Positions 24,701 to 30,765 of a stretch of DNA of 64,000 nucleotides are shown piece by piece. The DNA is from Rhyacophila brunnea (taxonomy: Eukaryota; Arthropoda; Insecta; Trichoptera; Rhyacophilidae), in assembly GCA_022495005.1 (NCBI GenBank), contig JAGYXB010000687.1, positions 2,232,001 through 2,296,000 on the forward strand. The letters are read 5' to 3'. The translations under genes were made by a program, and so were the position numbers. Position 1 is the first letter of the stretch. Each line of letters opens with the position of its first letter. The notes beneath the pieces were generated by a model. The model ran no database searches. It was not told the DNA's origin and saw only the letters and a program-made list of their open reading frames with translations.

Positions 24701-24972
24701 TACTTCGTAGGTTGTCAGTTTGCGCAACATAAGTACAATATTTTATGAATGATTTATGTCATCGCGAAATACTAAGGCATAAAACATAGCCTGTAAAGGT
24801 GTTACTTAATTTGACAAACGAGGAAGTAATGTTTGACGATGTCTCCCAAGTGGATTTTTGACATTATATATCCGTTTACCAATGAGTCAAAATGGGCGAG
24901 GTATAAGCAATATTGGTGAATACAGTACCCTGTTAGTCTCTGAGAGAAGGATTTCTGCGCCGATGTAGCCAT
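553..24972 (-). CDS. Zir: Dedicator of cytokinesis protein 7-like (DOCK-C / Zizimin-related GEF), 21 exons, 3' end outside window
   Basis: DOCK-C proteins are large cytoplasmic exchange factors for Rac/Cdc42-type GTPases. DHR1 (a C2-like domain) binds membrane phosphoinositides and the C-terminal DHR2 domain performs nucleotide exchange. I linked 21 minus-strand exons by GT-AG sites; all 20 junctions keep phase, giving about 1232 codons and one leftover base. Recognisable blocks, in order: N-terminal AEVRR region (residues 15-40), a block with LNETRR and LVKCLHLK (167-277), [12 protein letters not shown] (278-371), [13 protein letters not shown] (372-433), DHR1 (about 580-745), the central block with LPVILDKL (799-855), [10 protein letters not shown] (918-969), [19 protein letters not shown] (970-1079) and [14 protein letters not shown] (1080-1135). 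Vertebrate DOCK7 is about 2100 residues, so roughly 850-900 residues, including DHR2, lie left of base 1. Family assignment rests on remembered DOCK6/7/8 motifs; the fly ortholog name is inferred. Confidence 0.93.
950..1550 (+). mobile_element. Non-LTR retrotransposon remnant, LINE family A copy 1 (reverse transcriptase C-terminus)
   Basis: Two frames, separated by a frameshift near 1300, encode the typical C-terminus of endonuclease/reverse-transcriptase LINE proteins. One has [26 protein letters not shown] and [12 protein letters not shown]; the other has [12 protein letters not shown], an [20 protein letters not shown] segment and [12 protein letters not shown]. The copy ends in a GAAGAAG-type tail, lies antisense to the DOCK gene in intron 20, and is dead by frameshift. 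Confidence 0.8.
1782..1985 (+). mobile_element. tRNA-derived SINE, family 2 copy 1
   Basis: A tRNA-like head has an A-box-like segment (TGGTGCAGTGGGTAAGGCG) and a B box (GGTTCGATTCC), then a non-tRNA body with CAAAGCCTGGGTGTTT and an A-rich end. The acceptor arms do not pair, so it is not a functional tRNA. A related copy lies at 46028-46215. Confidence 0.7.
2133..2242 (-). CDS. Zir: DOCK-C exon 20
   Basis: 110 nt. The acceptor gaatttcag was chosen because phase 0 in and phase 2 out fit both neighbours; a nearer AG would put a stop in frame. It encodes [19 protein letters not shown] and SELDAVLHI, equal to [22 protein letters not shown] of DOCK7. Confidence 0.92.
2499..2661 (-). repeat. 165-bp dispersed repeat, copy B (inverted)
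   Basis: Reverse-complement copy of the repeat at 1-164, starting CAGTGGCGAAGGGTGG. With copy A it forms an inverted pair around exons 20 and 21. Confidence 0.75.
2662..2775. repeat. AT-rich imperfect hairpin
   Basis: ATAATAGATAATAG near the left end and TTTTTATCTATTATAG at the right end are inverted copies, with further pairing inside (TCTATCTATAAAATAT against ATATTTTATAGATAGA). Looks like a small foldback MITE wedged between two copies of the 165-bp repeat. Confidence 0.55.
2765..3076 (+). repeat. 165-bp dispersed repeat, copies C (2913-3076) and truncated E (2765-2880)
   Basis: Two forward copies in tandem, both beginning with a TATTAT(A/G)GTTTGGTT stretch. The first is degraded; the second ends in a CTTCGCTACTG variant of the terminus. 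Confidence 0.65.
3372..3539 (-). CDS. Zir: DOCK-C exon 19
   Basis: 168 nt, acceptor atgttttag, donor gttagt; 56 whole codons. It encodes [18 protein letters not shown] (DOCK7: [18 protein letters not shown]), then a low-complexity Ser/Pro/His segment of about 30 residues. Other DOCK-C proteins also carry a Ser/Pro-rich linker here, but the His-Ser repeats look particular to this gene. Confidence 0.95.
4054..4170. mobile_element. piggyBac-like MITE (TTAA-flanked), copy 1
   Basis: TTAA lies directly outside both ends (4050-4053 and 4171-4174). The right end reads CAGCAGCGAATGAG and the left end is a diverged inverted counterpart. Related copies at about 7219, 31517 and 36713 also start after TTAA with C(T/C)C(A/G)TTCGCTGC-like ends. 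TTAA duplication is the hallmark of piggyBac insertion. Confidence 0.6.
4189..4252 (+). mobile_element. SINE family 1 tail fragment with poly(A)
   Basis: CCCATATGATCCTATCAGGA, then CGGACATGGTCG and a run of about 19 A. The same tail ends the complete SINE copies at 10437-10683 (minus) and 39894-40142 (plus). The tRNA-like head is missing here. Confidence 0.65.
4786..5113 (-). CDS. Zir: DOCK-C exon 18
   Basis: 328 nt, acceptor ctgtttgaag, donor gtgaaa. Its first base completes Trp, then [47 protein letters not shown] and [17 protein letters not shown] follow. This is the best-conserved central block of the DOCK-C subfamily and the strongest single piece of evidence for the gene. Confidence 0.96.
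5114..7012. other. Intron 17, 1.9 kb, nothing recognised
   Basis: AT-rich intron between exons 17 and 18, with a short GC-richer patch around 5600-5665. I saw no coding block, TIR pair or SINE head. Confidence 0.5.
7013..7169 (-). CDS. Zir: DOCK-C exon 17
   Basis: 157 nt, acceptor tttctctatag, donor gtatgc. It encodes [19 protein letters not shown] and ends inside the Trp codon of AMQNSW. DOCK7 has FHEELALQWVVSSGSVRE followed by AW-FFFEL, so the split codon falls at the equivalent site. Confidence 0.94.
7219..7300. mobile_element. piggyBac-like MITE fragment, copy 2
   Basis: TTTTAA followed by CTCATTTAGTGCTGACAACG, then a GGCCATTAGATATAATTAAC core shared with the copies at 4054 and 31517. 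The right end is not recognisable. Confidence 0.45.
7703..8106. mobile_element. 404-bp TIR element (MITE)
   Basis: Left end CGAGGGTATACTGACAGAAC and the reverse complement of the right end (CGAGGGTATACTGACAGAAA) match over at least 19 bases. No coding capacity. The target duplication is unclear in the AT-rich flanks. It lies in intron 16. Confidence 0.7.
8151..8314. mobile_element. 164-bp TIR element (MITE)
   Basis: Left end ATCTTATCTAATTGCGACGA and the reverse complement of the right end (ATCTTATCTAATTGCAACGA) differ by one base in 20. Non-coding, in intron 16 right after the 404-bp element. Confidence 0.7.
8330..8475 (+). mobile_element. tRNA-derived SINE, family 3 copy 1 (truncated head)
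   Basis: A B-box-like GGTTCGATTCCTGC followed by GGTGTCC, a T-rich stretch and a body with GATTTTTTCTATTG and CTTAGAAGTGTT. The same order recurs at about 53465-53600. Confidence 0.6.
8542..8728 (-). CDS. Zir: DOCK-C exon 16 (variable linker)
   Basis: 187 nt, acceptor atattacag, donor gtgtgt. The chosen frame encodes [19 protein letters not shown], matching NSLLASYIHYVFRLP of DOCK7, then a Pro/Ser-rich run ([16 protein letters not shown]). A second frame is also open across the exon; only this one keeps phase and shows the SLL-SYI motif. Confidence 0.88.
8890..9140 (-). mobile_element. LINE remnant (RTE-type reverse transcriptase C-terminus)
   Basis: The minus strand reads [14 protein letters not shown], then a [14 protein letters not shown] segment, matching the [16 protein letters not shown]...N block of widespread endonuclease/reverse-transcriptase LINEs. 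In-frame stops show it is dead. It is a different family from LINE A. Confidence 0.65.
9278..9446 (-). CDS. Zir: DOCK-C exon 15
   Basis: 169 nt, acceptor tgtttttcag, donor gtaaat. It encodes [19 protein letters not shown] and then [14 protein letters not shown], equal to the IKSLPVVLDKLIHLLV segment of DOCK7. Ends in phase 0. Confidence 0.93.
10235..10332 (-). CDS. Zir: DOCK-C exon 14
   Basis: 98 nt, acceptor cttttttag, donor gtaaat. It encodes [17 protein letters not shown] and [11 protein letters not shown], in the position of the DxYLDKFF...LEGELR segment of DOCK6/7. Too short to stand out as an ORF, but its phase (0 in, 2 out) fits both neighbours. Confidence 0.88.
10437..10683 (-). mobile_element. 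tRNA-derived SINE, family 1 (complete copy)
   Basis: On the minus strand a tRNA-like head (GGTGGCCGCGCGGCTTAAG, B box GGTTCGAATCC) leads to a body with GACATCCATTTCTC, then CCCATATGATCCTATTAGGA, CGAACATGGTCG and poly(A). It lies in intron 13, in the sense of the DOCK transcript. Confidence 0.75.
10752..11788. mobile_element. pogo/Tigger-like DNA transposon remnant, 1037 bp, with TA duplication
   Basis: The left end CAGTAAAACCACGGTAATAT and the reverse complement of the right end (CAGTAAAACCCCGTTAATTC) are pogo/Tigger-type TIRs with TA on both sides. The interior has no transposase ORF. A 270-bp piece (about 10860-11130) recurs inverted at 57730-57990. The element ends 30 nt from the exon 13 donor. 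Confidence 0.78.
11819..12007 (-). CDS. Zir: DOCK-C exon 13 (end of DHR1)
   Basis: 189 nt, acceptor ttatttttcag, donor gtaaga; 63 whole codons. It encodes [19 protein letters not shown], the WLPL...GxL...G.F.LPV block, then [19 protein letters not shown] at the end of DHR1. A pogo/Tigger-like element ends 30 nt downstream of the donor. Confidence 0.94.
12116..12272 (-). CDS. Zir: DOCK-C exon 12 (DHR1)
   Basis: 157 nt, acceptor caccttttag, donor gtatga. It encodes [20 protein letters not shown] and [11 protein letters not shown], the core of the DOCK-C DHR1 domain, then a short linker and LGYT. No long ATG-led frame covers it; it was found by reading the strand for the FYDEIK motif. Intron 11 just upstream is 2.8 kb and contains a Penelope-like remnant and a foldback element. 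Confidence 0.93.
12361..12455 (-). repeat. 165-bp dispersed repeat, copy D (truncated)
   Basis: CAGTGGCGAGGGGTAGAGGT through the ATAAATAGTGCGCACTAAA motif, cut off within the AAACAAATACG block of the full copies. Confidence 0.6.
12760..13230 (+). mobile_element. Penelope-like element remnant (GIY-YIG endonuclease C-terminus)
   Basis: The frame at 12852-13085 encodes [37 protein letters not shown] and NMDDGLQI, the ending of Penelope-like polyproteins: AxAEHA..TGH.IDF...ESIEI...NxDxGLQ in the GIY-YIG domain. The reverse transcriptase part is absent. The region after the stop includes AGCCCGAAACGTCGAGG, like sequences common after these ORFs. It lies in intron 11, antisense to DOCK. Confidence 0.75.
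13264..14875. mobile_element. Foldback element, 1.6-kb near-palindrome
   Basis: The left arm begins GGACGATTTGGCACCGCGAA and the reverse complement of the right arm begins with the same bases. The arms stay similar for about 800 bp to a centre near 14070, with almost no loop. Outer parts are GC-rich with short tandem units containing CCAATTGG (more units in the right arm); inner parts are AT-rich with repeated ATTGCGCAATT palindromes. Similar reading frames on opposite strands (13741-14109 and 14042-14374) follow from the palindrome and are not genes. Confidence 0.85.
15093..15211 (-). CDS. Zir: DOCK-C exon 11 (DHR1)
   Basis: 119 nt, acceptor ttattcatag, donor gtaagt. It encodes [20 protein letters not shown] and [18 protein letters not shown], matching the DHR1 segment V(K)VQFMAGED...IFGKSSC of DOCK7. 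Ends in phase 2. Confidence 0.94.
15349..15503 (-). CDS. Zir: DOCK-C exon 10 (start of DHR1)
   Basis: 155 nt, acceptor ctttttttgcag, donor gtgagt. It encodes the opening of DHR1: [18 protein letters not shown], then SGSARNIA. The YRNLLY(V/I)YP signature marks the first strand of the DOCK C2 domain. Ends in phase 0. Confidence 0.94.
16015..16195 (-). CDS. Zir: DOCK-C exon 9
   Basis: 181 nt, acceptor cccttgcag, donor gtacgt. It encodes [18 protein letters not shown], then a [11 protein letters not shown] segment and [11 protein letters not shown], as in the DOCK6/7 block before DHR1. A hAT element ends only 27 nt upstream of the exon, inside the preceding intron. Confidence 0.93.
16223..16788 (-). 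mobile_element. hAT element, 566 bp, with transposase C-terminal relic and 8-bp duplication
   Basis: TIRs: left CAGTGGTTTCCAAACTTTAT, right (reverse complement) CAGCGATTTCCAAACTGGGA. Both sides are flanked by an exact GTTTAAAG (16215-16222 and 16789-16796). The minus strand encodes the C-terminus of a ZBED/SCAND3-type hAT transposase: [20 protein letters not shown], then KYRVRL and [14 protein letters not shown]. It sits in intron 8, 27 nt upstream of exon 9. Confidence 0.9.
16869..17065 (-). CDS. Zir: DOCK-C exon 8
   Basis: 197 nt, acceptor ttttattacag, donor gttaaa. A Ser/Arg-rich linker ([17 protein letters not shown]) leads into [16 protein letters not shown], which matches FRPATLTVTNFFKQ of DOCK7. 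Ends in phase 0. The SLERR motif repeats in the linker; in vertebrate homologs this region is phosphorylated, which is only an analogy here. Confidence 0.93.
17797..17983 (-). CDS. Zir: DOCK-C exon 7
   Basis: 187 nt, acceptor caccttccag, donor gtgagt. It encodes [19 protein letters not shown], equal to CQRLGRYRMPFAWTAIHLM of DOCK7, then a Ser-rich tail with [14 protein letters not shown]. The leftover G joins AT of exon 8 to make Asp. Confidence 0.95.
18238..18692. mobile_element. TIR repeat (TTACGTAAAACATTTCACCG family), copy 1
   Basis: Shares with 21380-21790 a left end (TACGTAAAACATTTCACCGT), the CACAGTTCGCCGTGAG motif, a middle (CCAGTATATCGGCTATTTTC) and a right end (GTGAACTGCATATGTACAAG) inverted relative to the left. 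About 450 bp, non-coding, in intron 6. Confidence 0.75.
18730..19009 (-). CDS. Zir: DOCK-C exon 6
   Basis: 280 nt, acceptor ttttcatag, donor gtttgt. It encodes [20 protein letters not shown] and [17 protein letters not shown], among the most conserved N-terminal DOCK-C sequences. It continues to [20 protein letters not shown] and EPYIKDDK. A dispersed TIR repeat ends only about 40 nt downstream of the donor. Confidence 0.95.
19389..19723 (-). CDS. Zir: DOCK-C exon 5
   Basis: 335 nt, acceptor ttttgtag, donor gtaata. A Ser-rich start (SSISSVSS) is followed by [32 protein letters not shown]-like acidic sequence (DDDEAVEKR) and [13 protein letters not shown]. This is the conserved block just before the EVEPIF segment of DOCK-C proteins. 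Ends in phase 2. Confidence 0.93.
20342..20558 (-). CDS. Zir: DOCK-C exon 4
   Basis: 217 nt between ctttacag and gtaccg. The reading frame gives [18 protein letters not shown], the equivalent of the HVRDCIRSYTEDWAIV block of DOCK7, then a Cys/Arg-rich linker ([15 protein letters not shown]). A competing frame is open through the exon but matches no DOCK motif and breaks phase. Confidence 0.88.
20963..21226. mobile_element. 264-bp TIR element
   Basis: Left end TATCGTCGCTCGGCATGCAA continues with TACCGCGTTAGCGAC. The reverse complement of the right end reads TATCGTCCTTCGGGATGCAA and continues identically. TIRs are about 35 bp. Non-coding, in intron 3. Confidence 0.72.
21380..21790. mobile_element. 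TIR repeat (TTACGTAAAACATTTCACCG family), copy 2
   Basis: Most complete copy: left TTACATGTAAATTGTACGTA, right end reverse complement TTGTACGTATGCAGTTCGCT. Contains a CCTAACCTAACCTAAC run near 21557. A third, shorter copy is at about 31728-31990. Confidence 0.75.
22287..22447 (-). CDS. Zir: DOCK-C exon 3
   Basis: 161 nt from acceptor cttttag to donor gtaagt. It encodes the VEPPDWEEL motif (DOCK7 has VEPLDFEDF) and a basic stretch with [15 protein letters not shown]. Ends in phase 2. The ATG that opens the exon is an internal Met in this model. Confidence 0.88.
22548..22870 (-). mobile_element. LINE 3'-end remnant (family B)
   Basis: The minus strand reads [20 protein letters not shown], then [14 protein letters not shown], a typical LGHV.RM....GRP..RW block at the C-terminus of LINE reverse transcriptase polyproteins. 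It ends in a GATGATG-type tail. Located in intron 2. Confidence 0.7.
23125..23395 (+). mobile_element. LINE family A copy 2 (3' end only)
   Basis: Reads [29 protein letters not shown] and [12 protein letters not shown] with in-frame stops, homologous to 1320-1545. Ends GTCGAAGAAGAAGT. Antisense to DOCK, in intron 2. Confidence 0.7.
23501..23576 (-). CDS. Zir: DOCK-C exon 2
   Basis: 76 nt between acceptor ttattatag and donor gtaagt. It encodes [12 protein letters not shown] followed by a Gln/Ser-rich run, matching the conserved N-terminal A(A/D)VRRQVS block of DOCK6/7. It starts with one base of a split codon and ends in phase 0. Confidence 0.85.
23577..24928. other. Intron 1, nothing recognised
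   Basis: 1.35 kb of AT-rich sequence between the start exon and exon 2, without recognisable repeats or coding blocks. Confidence 0.5.
24929..24972 (-). CDS. Zir: DOCK-C exon 1 (start codon)
   Basis: The ATG at 24972 sits in a good context (A at -3, G at +4) and encodes [14 protein letters not shown] plus two bases. DOCK6/7 proteins also open with a short Ala/Ser stretch followed by a K/R-x-F motif. The donor is weak (GG|gtactg), but its phase 2 matches exon 2 and restores a Gly codon. A longer in-frame reading begins at a TTG, which I did not use. Any non-coding upstream exon is undetermined. Confidence 0.75.
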
Positions 24973-25552
24973 CGTGTCATCCAAAATGAGTCAAAGTTAC
25001 TCGCTATAATTTAAAATACTTAATTGAGATGAAAAAATACACATGACAATCATTTACTACCAAAGATGACTAATATCAATATGTCAAAATTGTTTACTAA
25101 CATGAAGTTCGCACAAATCGAATGAATTTTATTGCCAGAAACATAAATATTTTATCCTGTATATTTTATTGTGAGAAGCTGGAATAAATAAAATAAGTAT
25201 AATTATTTATGTATTATTAAATAATAATGAAATAAAACTATAAATGCAAAGCCACAATATTCTAGAACTTTACTACGAATAATTTAAAGGTACGGCTTTT
25301 TCCAAACGTATTGCGTGAAATGGATTAAACTAGTGGGCGCTAGATGTCACTGATCACCATTTCATGAAAGATTTTTCACACTTGTCTGCATTGTACGTAA
25401 TAGTAAGAATCATTGTATTGATAATTTGCATTAAAATAATCAATACCCACGTATGTACTTATCTAAAAACATGAAAACGATTTTTTAAGTCATCTAACAA
25501 TTAAAATAAAACTATATAACCCGATTTTTATTAGTTGGTGGGGTGGGTAAGT

Positions 25553-25850
25553 AGCGGAAAAATACGAAGCTTGCAATTTGAGACATTTTTTGATAATAAT
25601 TTACAATTTAAACTGTCTTGATTAATAAAAATAATATGTAAAGATAAACTTGAATGTTTTTTTATAAAATGTGGTTTTTAAAGGATCCCATCATATTGCA
25701 ATTTGTTTTATGGTCATATTTATTATTAAAATTTACTTTATTAAGTTTTCTATAATGACATGAAGAGATTTTTGACTAATTTATAGTTTTAATATTTTTT
25801 ATATTTATTTTAAAAAACGTTGAATTAAAACTTGAAATCCTTTATCCTCT
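25553..25850 (+). repeat. AT-rich repeat family R, copy 1
   Basis: Starts AGCGGAAAAATACGAAGCTT and continues with TTGCAATTTGAGAC, later TTATTAAGTTTTC and ATTTTTGACTAATTTATAGT. This order is shared by copies at 58635-59320, 60050-60400, 60588-61010 and, inverted, 61010-61700. Confidence 0.7.
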
Positions 25851-27420
25851 TCCTCTATCTATTTTGTCCACGAGTTGCATCAAAACAGGCTATGTCCATA
25901 ATTATTTAAGTAATTAATATTTCCTAAAATCAAGATTAAATATATATATACCTATATATTTGGTTCATACAATTATTGTTCTCCATACTTTCGGGTATCA
26001 TAAAGATATACACATTCTTTAATATTGCCTACAATCTAAATGATAAGATAGGTACCTATCAGATTTTCCCTTATCTAAAACTAATAATTAAACTAAAATG
26101 TTGACAAATACGATTTGAAGAGTTGCTTTTCAATTTCGATGTAAAAATTTGTTTGTTCAGAATAAATCTATAACCTCGCACTCTACGGGTGATGTCAGTT
26201 GATCCGCTAGTCGACAGCTACGATGGCGAAAACGAGCGGAGCCAATTTCCACGTTGCGCATGGCCTTCAACCGGACCTTCTACTCTCATTTTCTTCCAGA
26301 TATCGATTTATCGGCCTTTTATGAATCCTTGCACCCTCGGCCAAACTTCTCAGTGCATTTGCTGGTTGCGATAGTATTTTTCTCAGAATTTCCTGGGAAT
26401 ATTTTCATCGTAATTTACCTCACAGTTTAATGGTAGTATAATTTTTGATCTATAGAAGGGCCTTATGTTGTAACTTGCGAGTTGAAGTCGCCCGGTCGAC
26501 ATGACGTCATATGACATCATTGTGACGTATTACCGGAGTGAGTCAAAAGTATTCGAGAAATTAACGCTACTCTAATACTGGCGTTATTCATTGTCCCCAT
26601 ACACAAATAGGTGTTTCAGCATAATAATATCTATGGTGAACCGTGTGCGTTGGGCGGCTTACCTCGAGCGTGTATTGAGCTTATGTCACAATTACGTCAT
26701 GTCGTCGGGTGACTTCATGTCACAATTAGTTATAACATATGGCGCTCGCTTCCGTGTCTCAAGTCATAACGACGTCATTTCCGCTGAGACCCTCCCCACT
26801 AGTTTGCATAATATTGTCAGGAAGCGACACCTATTCTCTATCCATCCAACGCAAATAATTTTAGGACATCTAAACTCCGTAAACGTTCTCCTCATCCAAA
26901 ATGAGGACGGGCGTAATTCTTACGTTAAAAATAACAATCGACCGATAATTATTTATCATCCCCCAGAGGCATATTACGTATTATAATATTGCTAGGCGTA
27001 GAAAAATGTAGAAAGAGCAAAACATGAATTTACTAATGAATAATAACGAATCCAATCCCTTGTAGGTATATATTATCACTACCTATAATAAGAATCGCCT
27101 ACTGGTTAGTCCAGATAGAGAAGGACAGCAAATATTATGAAAAACGTGCAATGGAACGTCACACCGTAGGCGTGCCACGTGAAAAAGGCTTTTTACTTAG
27201 TGGTAGGTGGAACTGAGAAATGTATGACAGTCGTGATTTAGGGATTATTAGGTATCCGCACGATATCGACGCGCGACGCCAAAACAGAAGACTGACACTC
27301 GTGAGGATTACGAGTACAGAATTAATACATACAGGGGCGCATCAAGAAGCAGTCGTTATTAAATTTCATAACATTGATTTAATCAGCATAATATCAGACC
27401 ATAATTGACAATTAATTATA
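25851..27420. other. DOCK upstream region, no assigned gene
   Basis: Contains a GC-richer patch near 26190-26340 and several CRE-like sites (ATGACGTCAT near 26500, ACGACGTCATTT near 26770). These could belong to the DOCK promoter or a 5' non-coding exon, but no splice link to the exon at 24972 can be shown. Frames open here match no protein I know. Confidence 0.3.
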
Positions 27421-27426
27421 TTAAAA

Positions 27427-27530
27427 CTAGCAGAGCCAGCTGGCGGTCGGCAGTCTGTCTCGCTAGGTCTTGCAGACAGCTTGGCGTCCTAATGATGGAT
27501 TTGGAATTTGATTGGATTATATTATATTAT
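27427..27530 (-). mobile_element. Helitron-like 3' terminus, copy 1
   Basis: On the minus strand: GCTGTCTGCAAGACCTAGCG, AGACAGACTG, the palindrome GCCAGCTGGC, then a CTAG end followed by T. A longer copy with the same terminus ends at 53030. A short hairpin shortly before CTRR is the usual 3' architecture of Helitrons. Confidence 0.45.
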
Positions 27531-29470
27531 AATTATGCGAAAAGTTTATTGCTCGACAGTGGACTAAAAACAATCATACACAGTCAATTTTTCATTTAAC
27601 GTTGAAGTGGAAACGACAGTGAAATATAAAAAACGCAGGGTTTCGAGATACATTTTTTTGCATAGAAAACGTCTTTTGAACAAAACAAAATATTAATCTT
27701 TTGTAAGATATGCATAATTATTTTAATCTTCATCGTTCTGGATTTTGGTAATCTTAATTCTTATACTAGAAGTGTATTACGATCAAATCACATGAGCGCA
27801 CGTGAGTTCACTGTAAGCGTGCGCCACGGGAAAAAGTATACAATTTTGTTTTACTTGGAATTTAAAATGTTATCAGATAGATGCTCCCATTCCGTAATAT
27901 ATTTTGAGCTGTAAAGAAATAGTGTCAGTTAGCAAAATCTGCCAAAAGTATTAGAACCACACTAATATTACCTCAGGCGTATCACGCCACACAACCAACC
28001 TAATCAGCCAATCTTGTACACATTTTCGAGTCACGTGCTCTCACTAATCTTTGTTTTTAGTGGTTTGGAAAGGAGTTACAGGTAATTGACATATTGTCTT
28101 TGGAGGTTGTCAGTTTTTATTACTGAATTTTGTCGTCTCTAGTACGTGAGTTAACGTGACGTGATTGTTATGATAATGTATCTATAGCATTAACAACTTT
28201 CTTTCCGAGTAATGGATGGTAACCACTTGTCTATGCTCTGACTGCAGTGTTGCTATCTTTTGTTACCGAATTTATAATACGCGGTAGAATTTATAGTATT
28301 TCGGCAAAAATTATAAGTACGCGCTGTCATCCTTTTGAAAATGTATTGGTTTTTAGATTCTAACAAAAAGGTAATGATGAATTTGAGAAACTTCGAGAAA
28401 AATGAATAATTACAAAAAAATCCATTTTAAATCAAAGTCGAGGGCTTTTTAACCTCTTTCAACGAAGTTTTTTTCTCGACTCGCAAAATTTCCTTCTGTT
28501 ACGAAATTATTACCAATTTATAGTACGGACATTTTGTACTTTTAGCGTATTTTTTAATGTCAAAATAAATTCTTTATGAGAAAAATACATTTTTCCGATA
28601 TTCAAAATTATAGTATTTTGGGCATACTATAGCTTTGTAATATCGTACATAGTAGGTACGTGTACCAAAATTATAGTACAAAAAACACACATTGAAAATT
28701 TTCTGTAAACGCAAAAATTTGCCATATTATGCAGGAGTCGATCGATAGACCCACGATTTCATGAGTGGACACTTTACCACTCATTGTGGGCTAGTTGTAA
28801 AAATGTCACAATGCCTGATAAAGAATGACTTTGATTATTATTACTCGTACATTTGAAAAAAGTTCAATTGCATTTTTTTTTTAAAGATTTAGGTATGTAG
28901 AATTATTTAATTTGAATATCTAAATTGTGACTATGGCCACCACACAGTGACGTCCATAGGCAAAAACCCACCCTTAAGCATACGAAGGATGTGGTCCTCT
29001 CTCCTCTATTTTCAGTTTCAAATTGTCTGGAAGATTGCATTTTTTTAATTTTTTTAAAATAACATACGTACCATCTACTGAAAATTGTAGCATTTCCACG
29101 ACACCTACTTTCAATTGTGGTTTTAGTTACGTAGAGATCTGTGGCGTTGACAGGTTTGGATGCACCCTTATGAAAATGTTGCCTGTGCGATAAACCGCCA
29201 TAACAATATGTTTTATAATGGGTATTACAATACAATAATAGTTAATATGTTGTCAGCATGTTTTGTGGTTCAATTATTTTTTAAACTAATATGTCGATAC
29301 CTTCCAACAAAGTGACCGCATCGTCTTATTCATGGAAAACCCTCACTACTCTCAAAAGTTGTAATATTTGTATTCGTTTCTTCATTCGCCATCCCTATGC
29401 AACGCATGACCTGCCTACCAACGTTCCCTCTATTTTTCTATTGTGTGTGCGGATCATCAACCCATCTGAG
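27531..29470. other. Intergenic, uncharacterised
   Basis: AT-rich. The part near 28240-28680 repeats variants of AATTATAGTA several times, possibly a degraded DNA transposon beginning at CAGTGTTGCTATC. A minus-strand open frame at 28903-29235 matches nothing I know. Confidence 0.35.
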
Positions 29471-29790
29471 CAGTGGCGTAACTAGGGTTGGTGTCACCCG
29501 GTGCGGTAAATTTACACCCACCCCCCCCCCCACAAACACACACATACATTTTCCATTAAAATGTGCAAGCAATCGTATTGTTCACTTTACTATCAACACT
29601 AAAATACGTATCTTCGCCTTCCGAGAAATTTCCTGCATTCGAGCAAAACTAAAATCTGGCAAAGATTCTTTTACAATATTTTTGTATGAGGACTGTGCGG
29701 GGGGTGAAAATATGACGTGTGCAGGCATTGGCGGAACATTGTTGCCTACCAGGGGATGTCATTGTGACTGGCCCCCCTTTTGGATTCACT
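29471..29790. mobile_element. Probable DNA transposon fragment (CAGTGGCGTAACTAGGG end)
   Basis: Starts CAGTGGCGTAACTAGGGTTG, then GTGTCACCCGGTGCGGTAAA and a C-rich tract. The CACCCGG(T)GCGGTAAAT string recurs near 46866, so this is a dispersed element end. Superfamily and right end are unknown. Confidence 0.4.
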
Positions 29791-30164
29791 TATGAATAAT
29801 TATTCTCAATTGGGCCCTAAATTAATCGAATACCCACCTGTATAAACGGATGCATTACATTTTTAAGAAGTAACACGAGACAGTCATACAGAGGCATCGA
29901 ATGCCTCTGTTACGAGTGAATAGCTATAAAAAAATATCGTGTGAGAGGGATTATGTCAGGGCTTCTTCGTTAGCAGCAGCTGTATGTCAAATGTGACCGC
30001 GAAAGAGATTAGCAAACGTGCTACATAATATTTTGTTTACTGAACGATTTGTTTTACAAATTTACTGTGTTCTATTCATATGAATAATGGTTACGTCATG
30101 CTGCGTTAACAGCCAGATCTAGCATTTTTTTTAAAATTATATAGTCGAACAAGAACTTCTGGTC

Positions 30165-30765
30165 TACGTGTTAAAACAGTACACATCACGGGAGATGGCA
30201 TTTTGGAGAGAGCTCGCTATCTGAATGGGAATGGCTGGAGCAACATTCAACTCGATGCGGATTGTTTGGGACTCACGATTGTATTCGGTCAAAACCAAAT
30301 GCCGCCTATTCGACGCTTGCATTCTGACGGTGCTGCTTTACGGTAGCGAATCATGGCACCTTACGAAGGCTCAGAGCAACCGTATACTGAGCTTCGAAAA
30401 CAGATGTTTGCGACGGATACTGGGTGTGCGGGTGTGCTGTAGTATGACTTTAGGAGCGACGAGGAGATAAGAGAGGGCACCAAGTAGCCTCTCATCACGA
30501 TGAGAGGGAAGAGGCGGCATTGGACCTGGCTCGGCCATGTGCTGCGGATGCCAGAAGAGAATTTCAATCTGGCTTGCCTGTTCTTCAAGCCAACCGGATT
30601 CTGGCGTCCTGGAAGGCCGCTAAATACCATATGTATACGGAGGAGCTACGGGATGCTGGTTTGACCTGGAACGATGCAAAACGACTGGCGAGCGACAGAG
30701 ATTCTTGGAGGCGCCACGTGGTGTCCATATGCTCCAGCTAAGGGGCGGATATGGCCAAAGAAGAA
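30165..30765 (+). mobile_element. LINE family A copy 3
   Basis: Best-preserved LINE A copy: CRLFDACILTVLLYGSESWH, LRRILGVRV, then after a frameshift DLARPCAADARREF- and LRDAGLTWNDAKRLASDRDS, SWRRHVVSICSS. Ends GGCCAAAGAAGAAG. Broken by frameshifts. Same orientation as the copies at 950 and 23125. Confidence 0.8.

Noticed and set aside
26591..26986. Plus-strand frame of 131 codons
   Set aside because: Begins at a TTG, has no recognisable domain, and lies in a region better explained as regulatory or intergenic.
28903..29235. Minus-strand 110-codon ORF
   Set aside because: No recognisable domain; the initiation codon and splice context are unconvincing.
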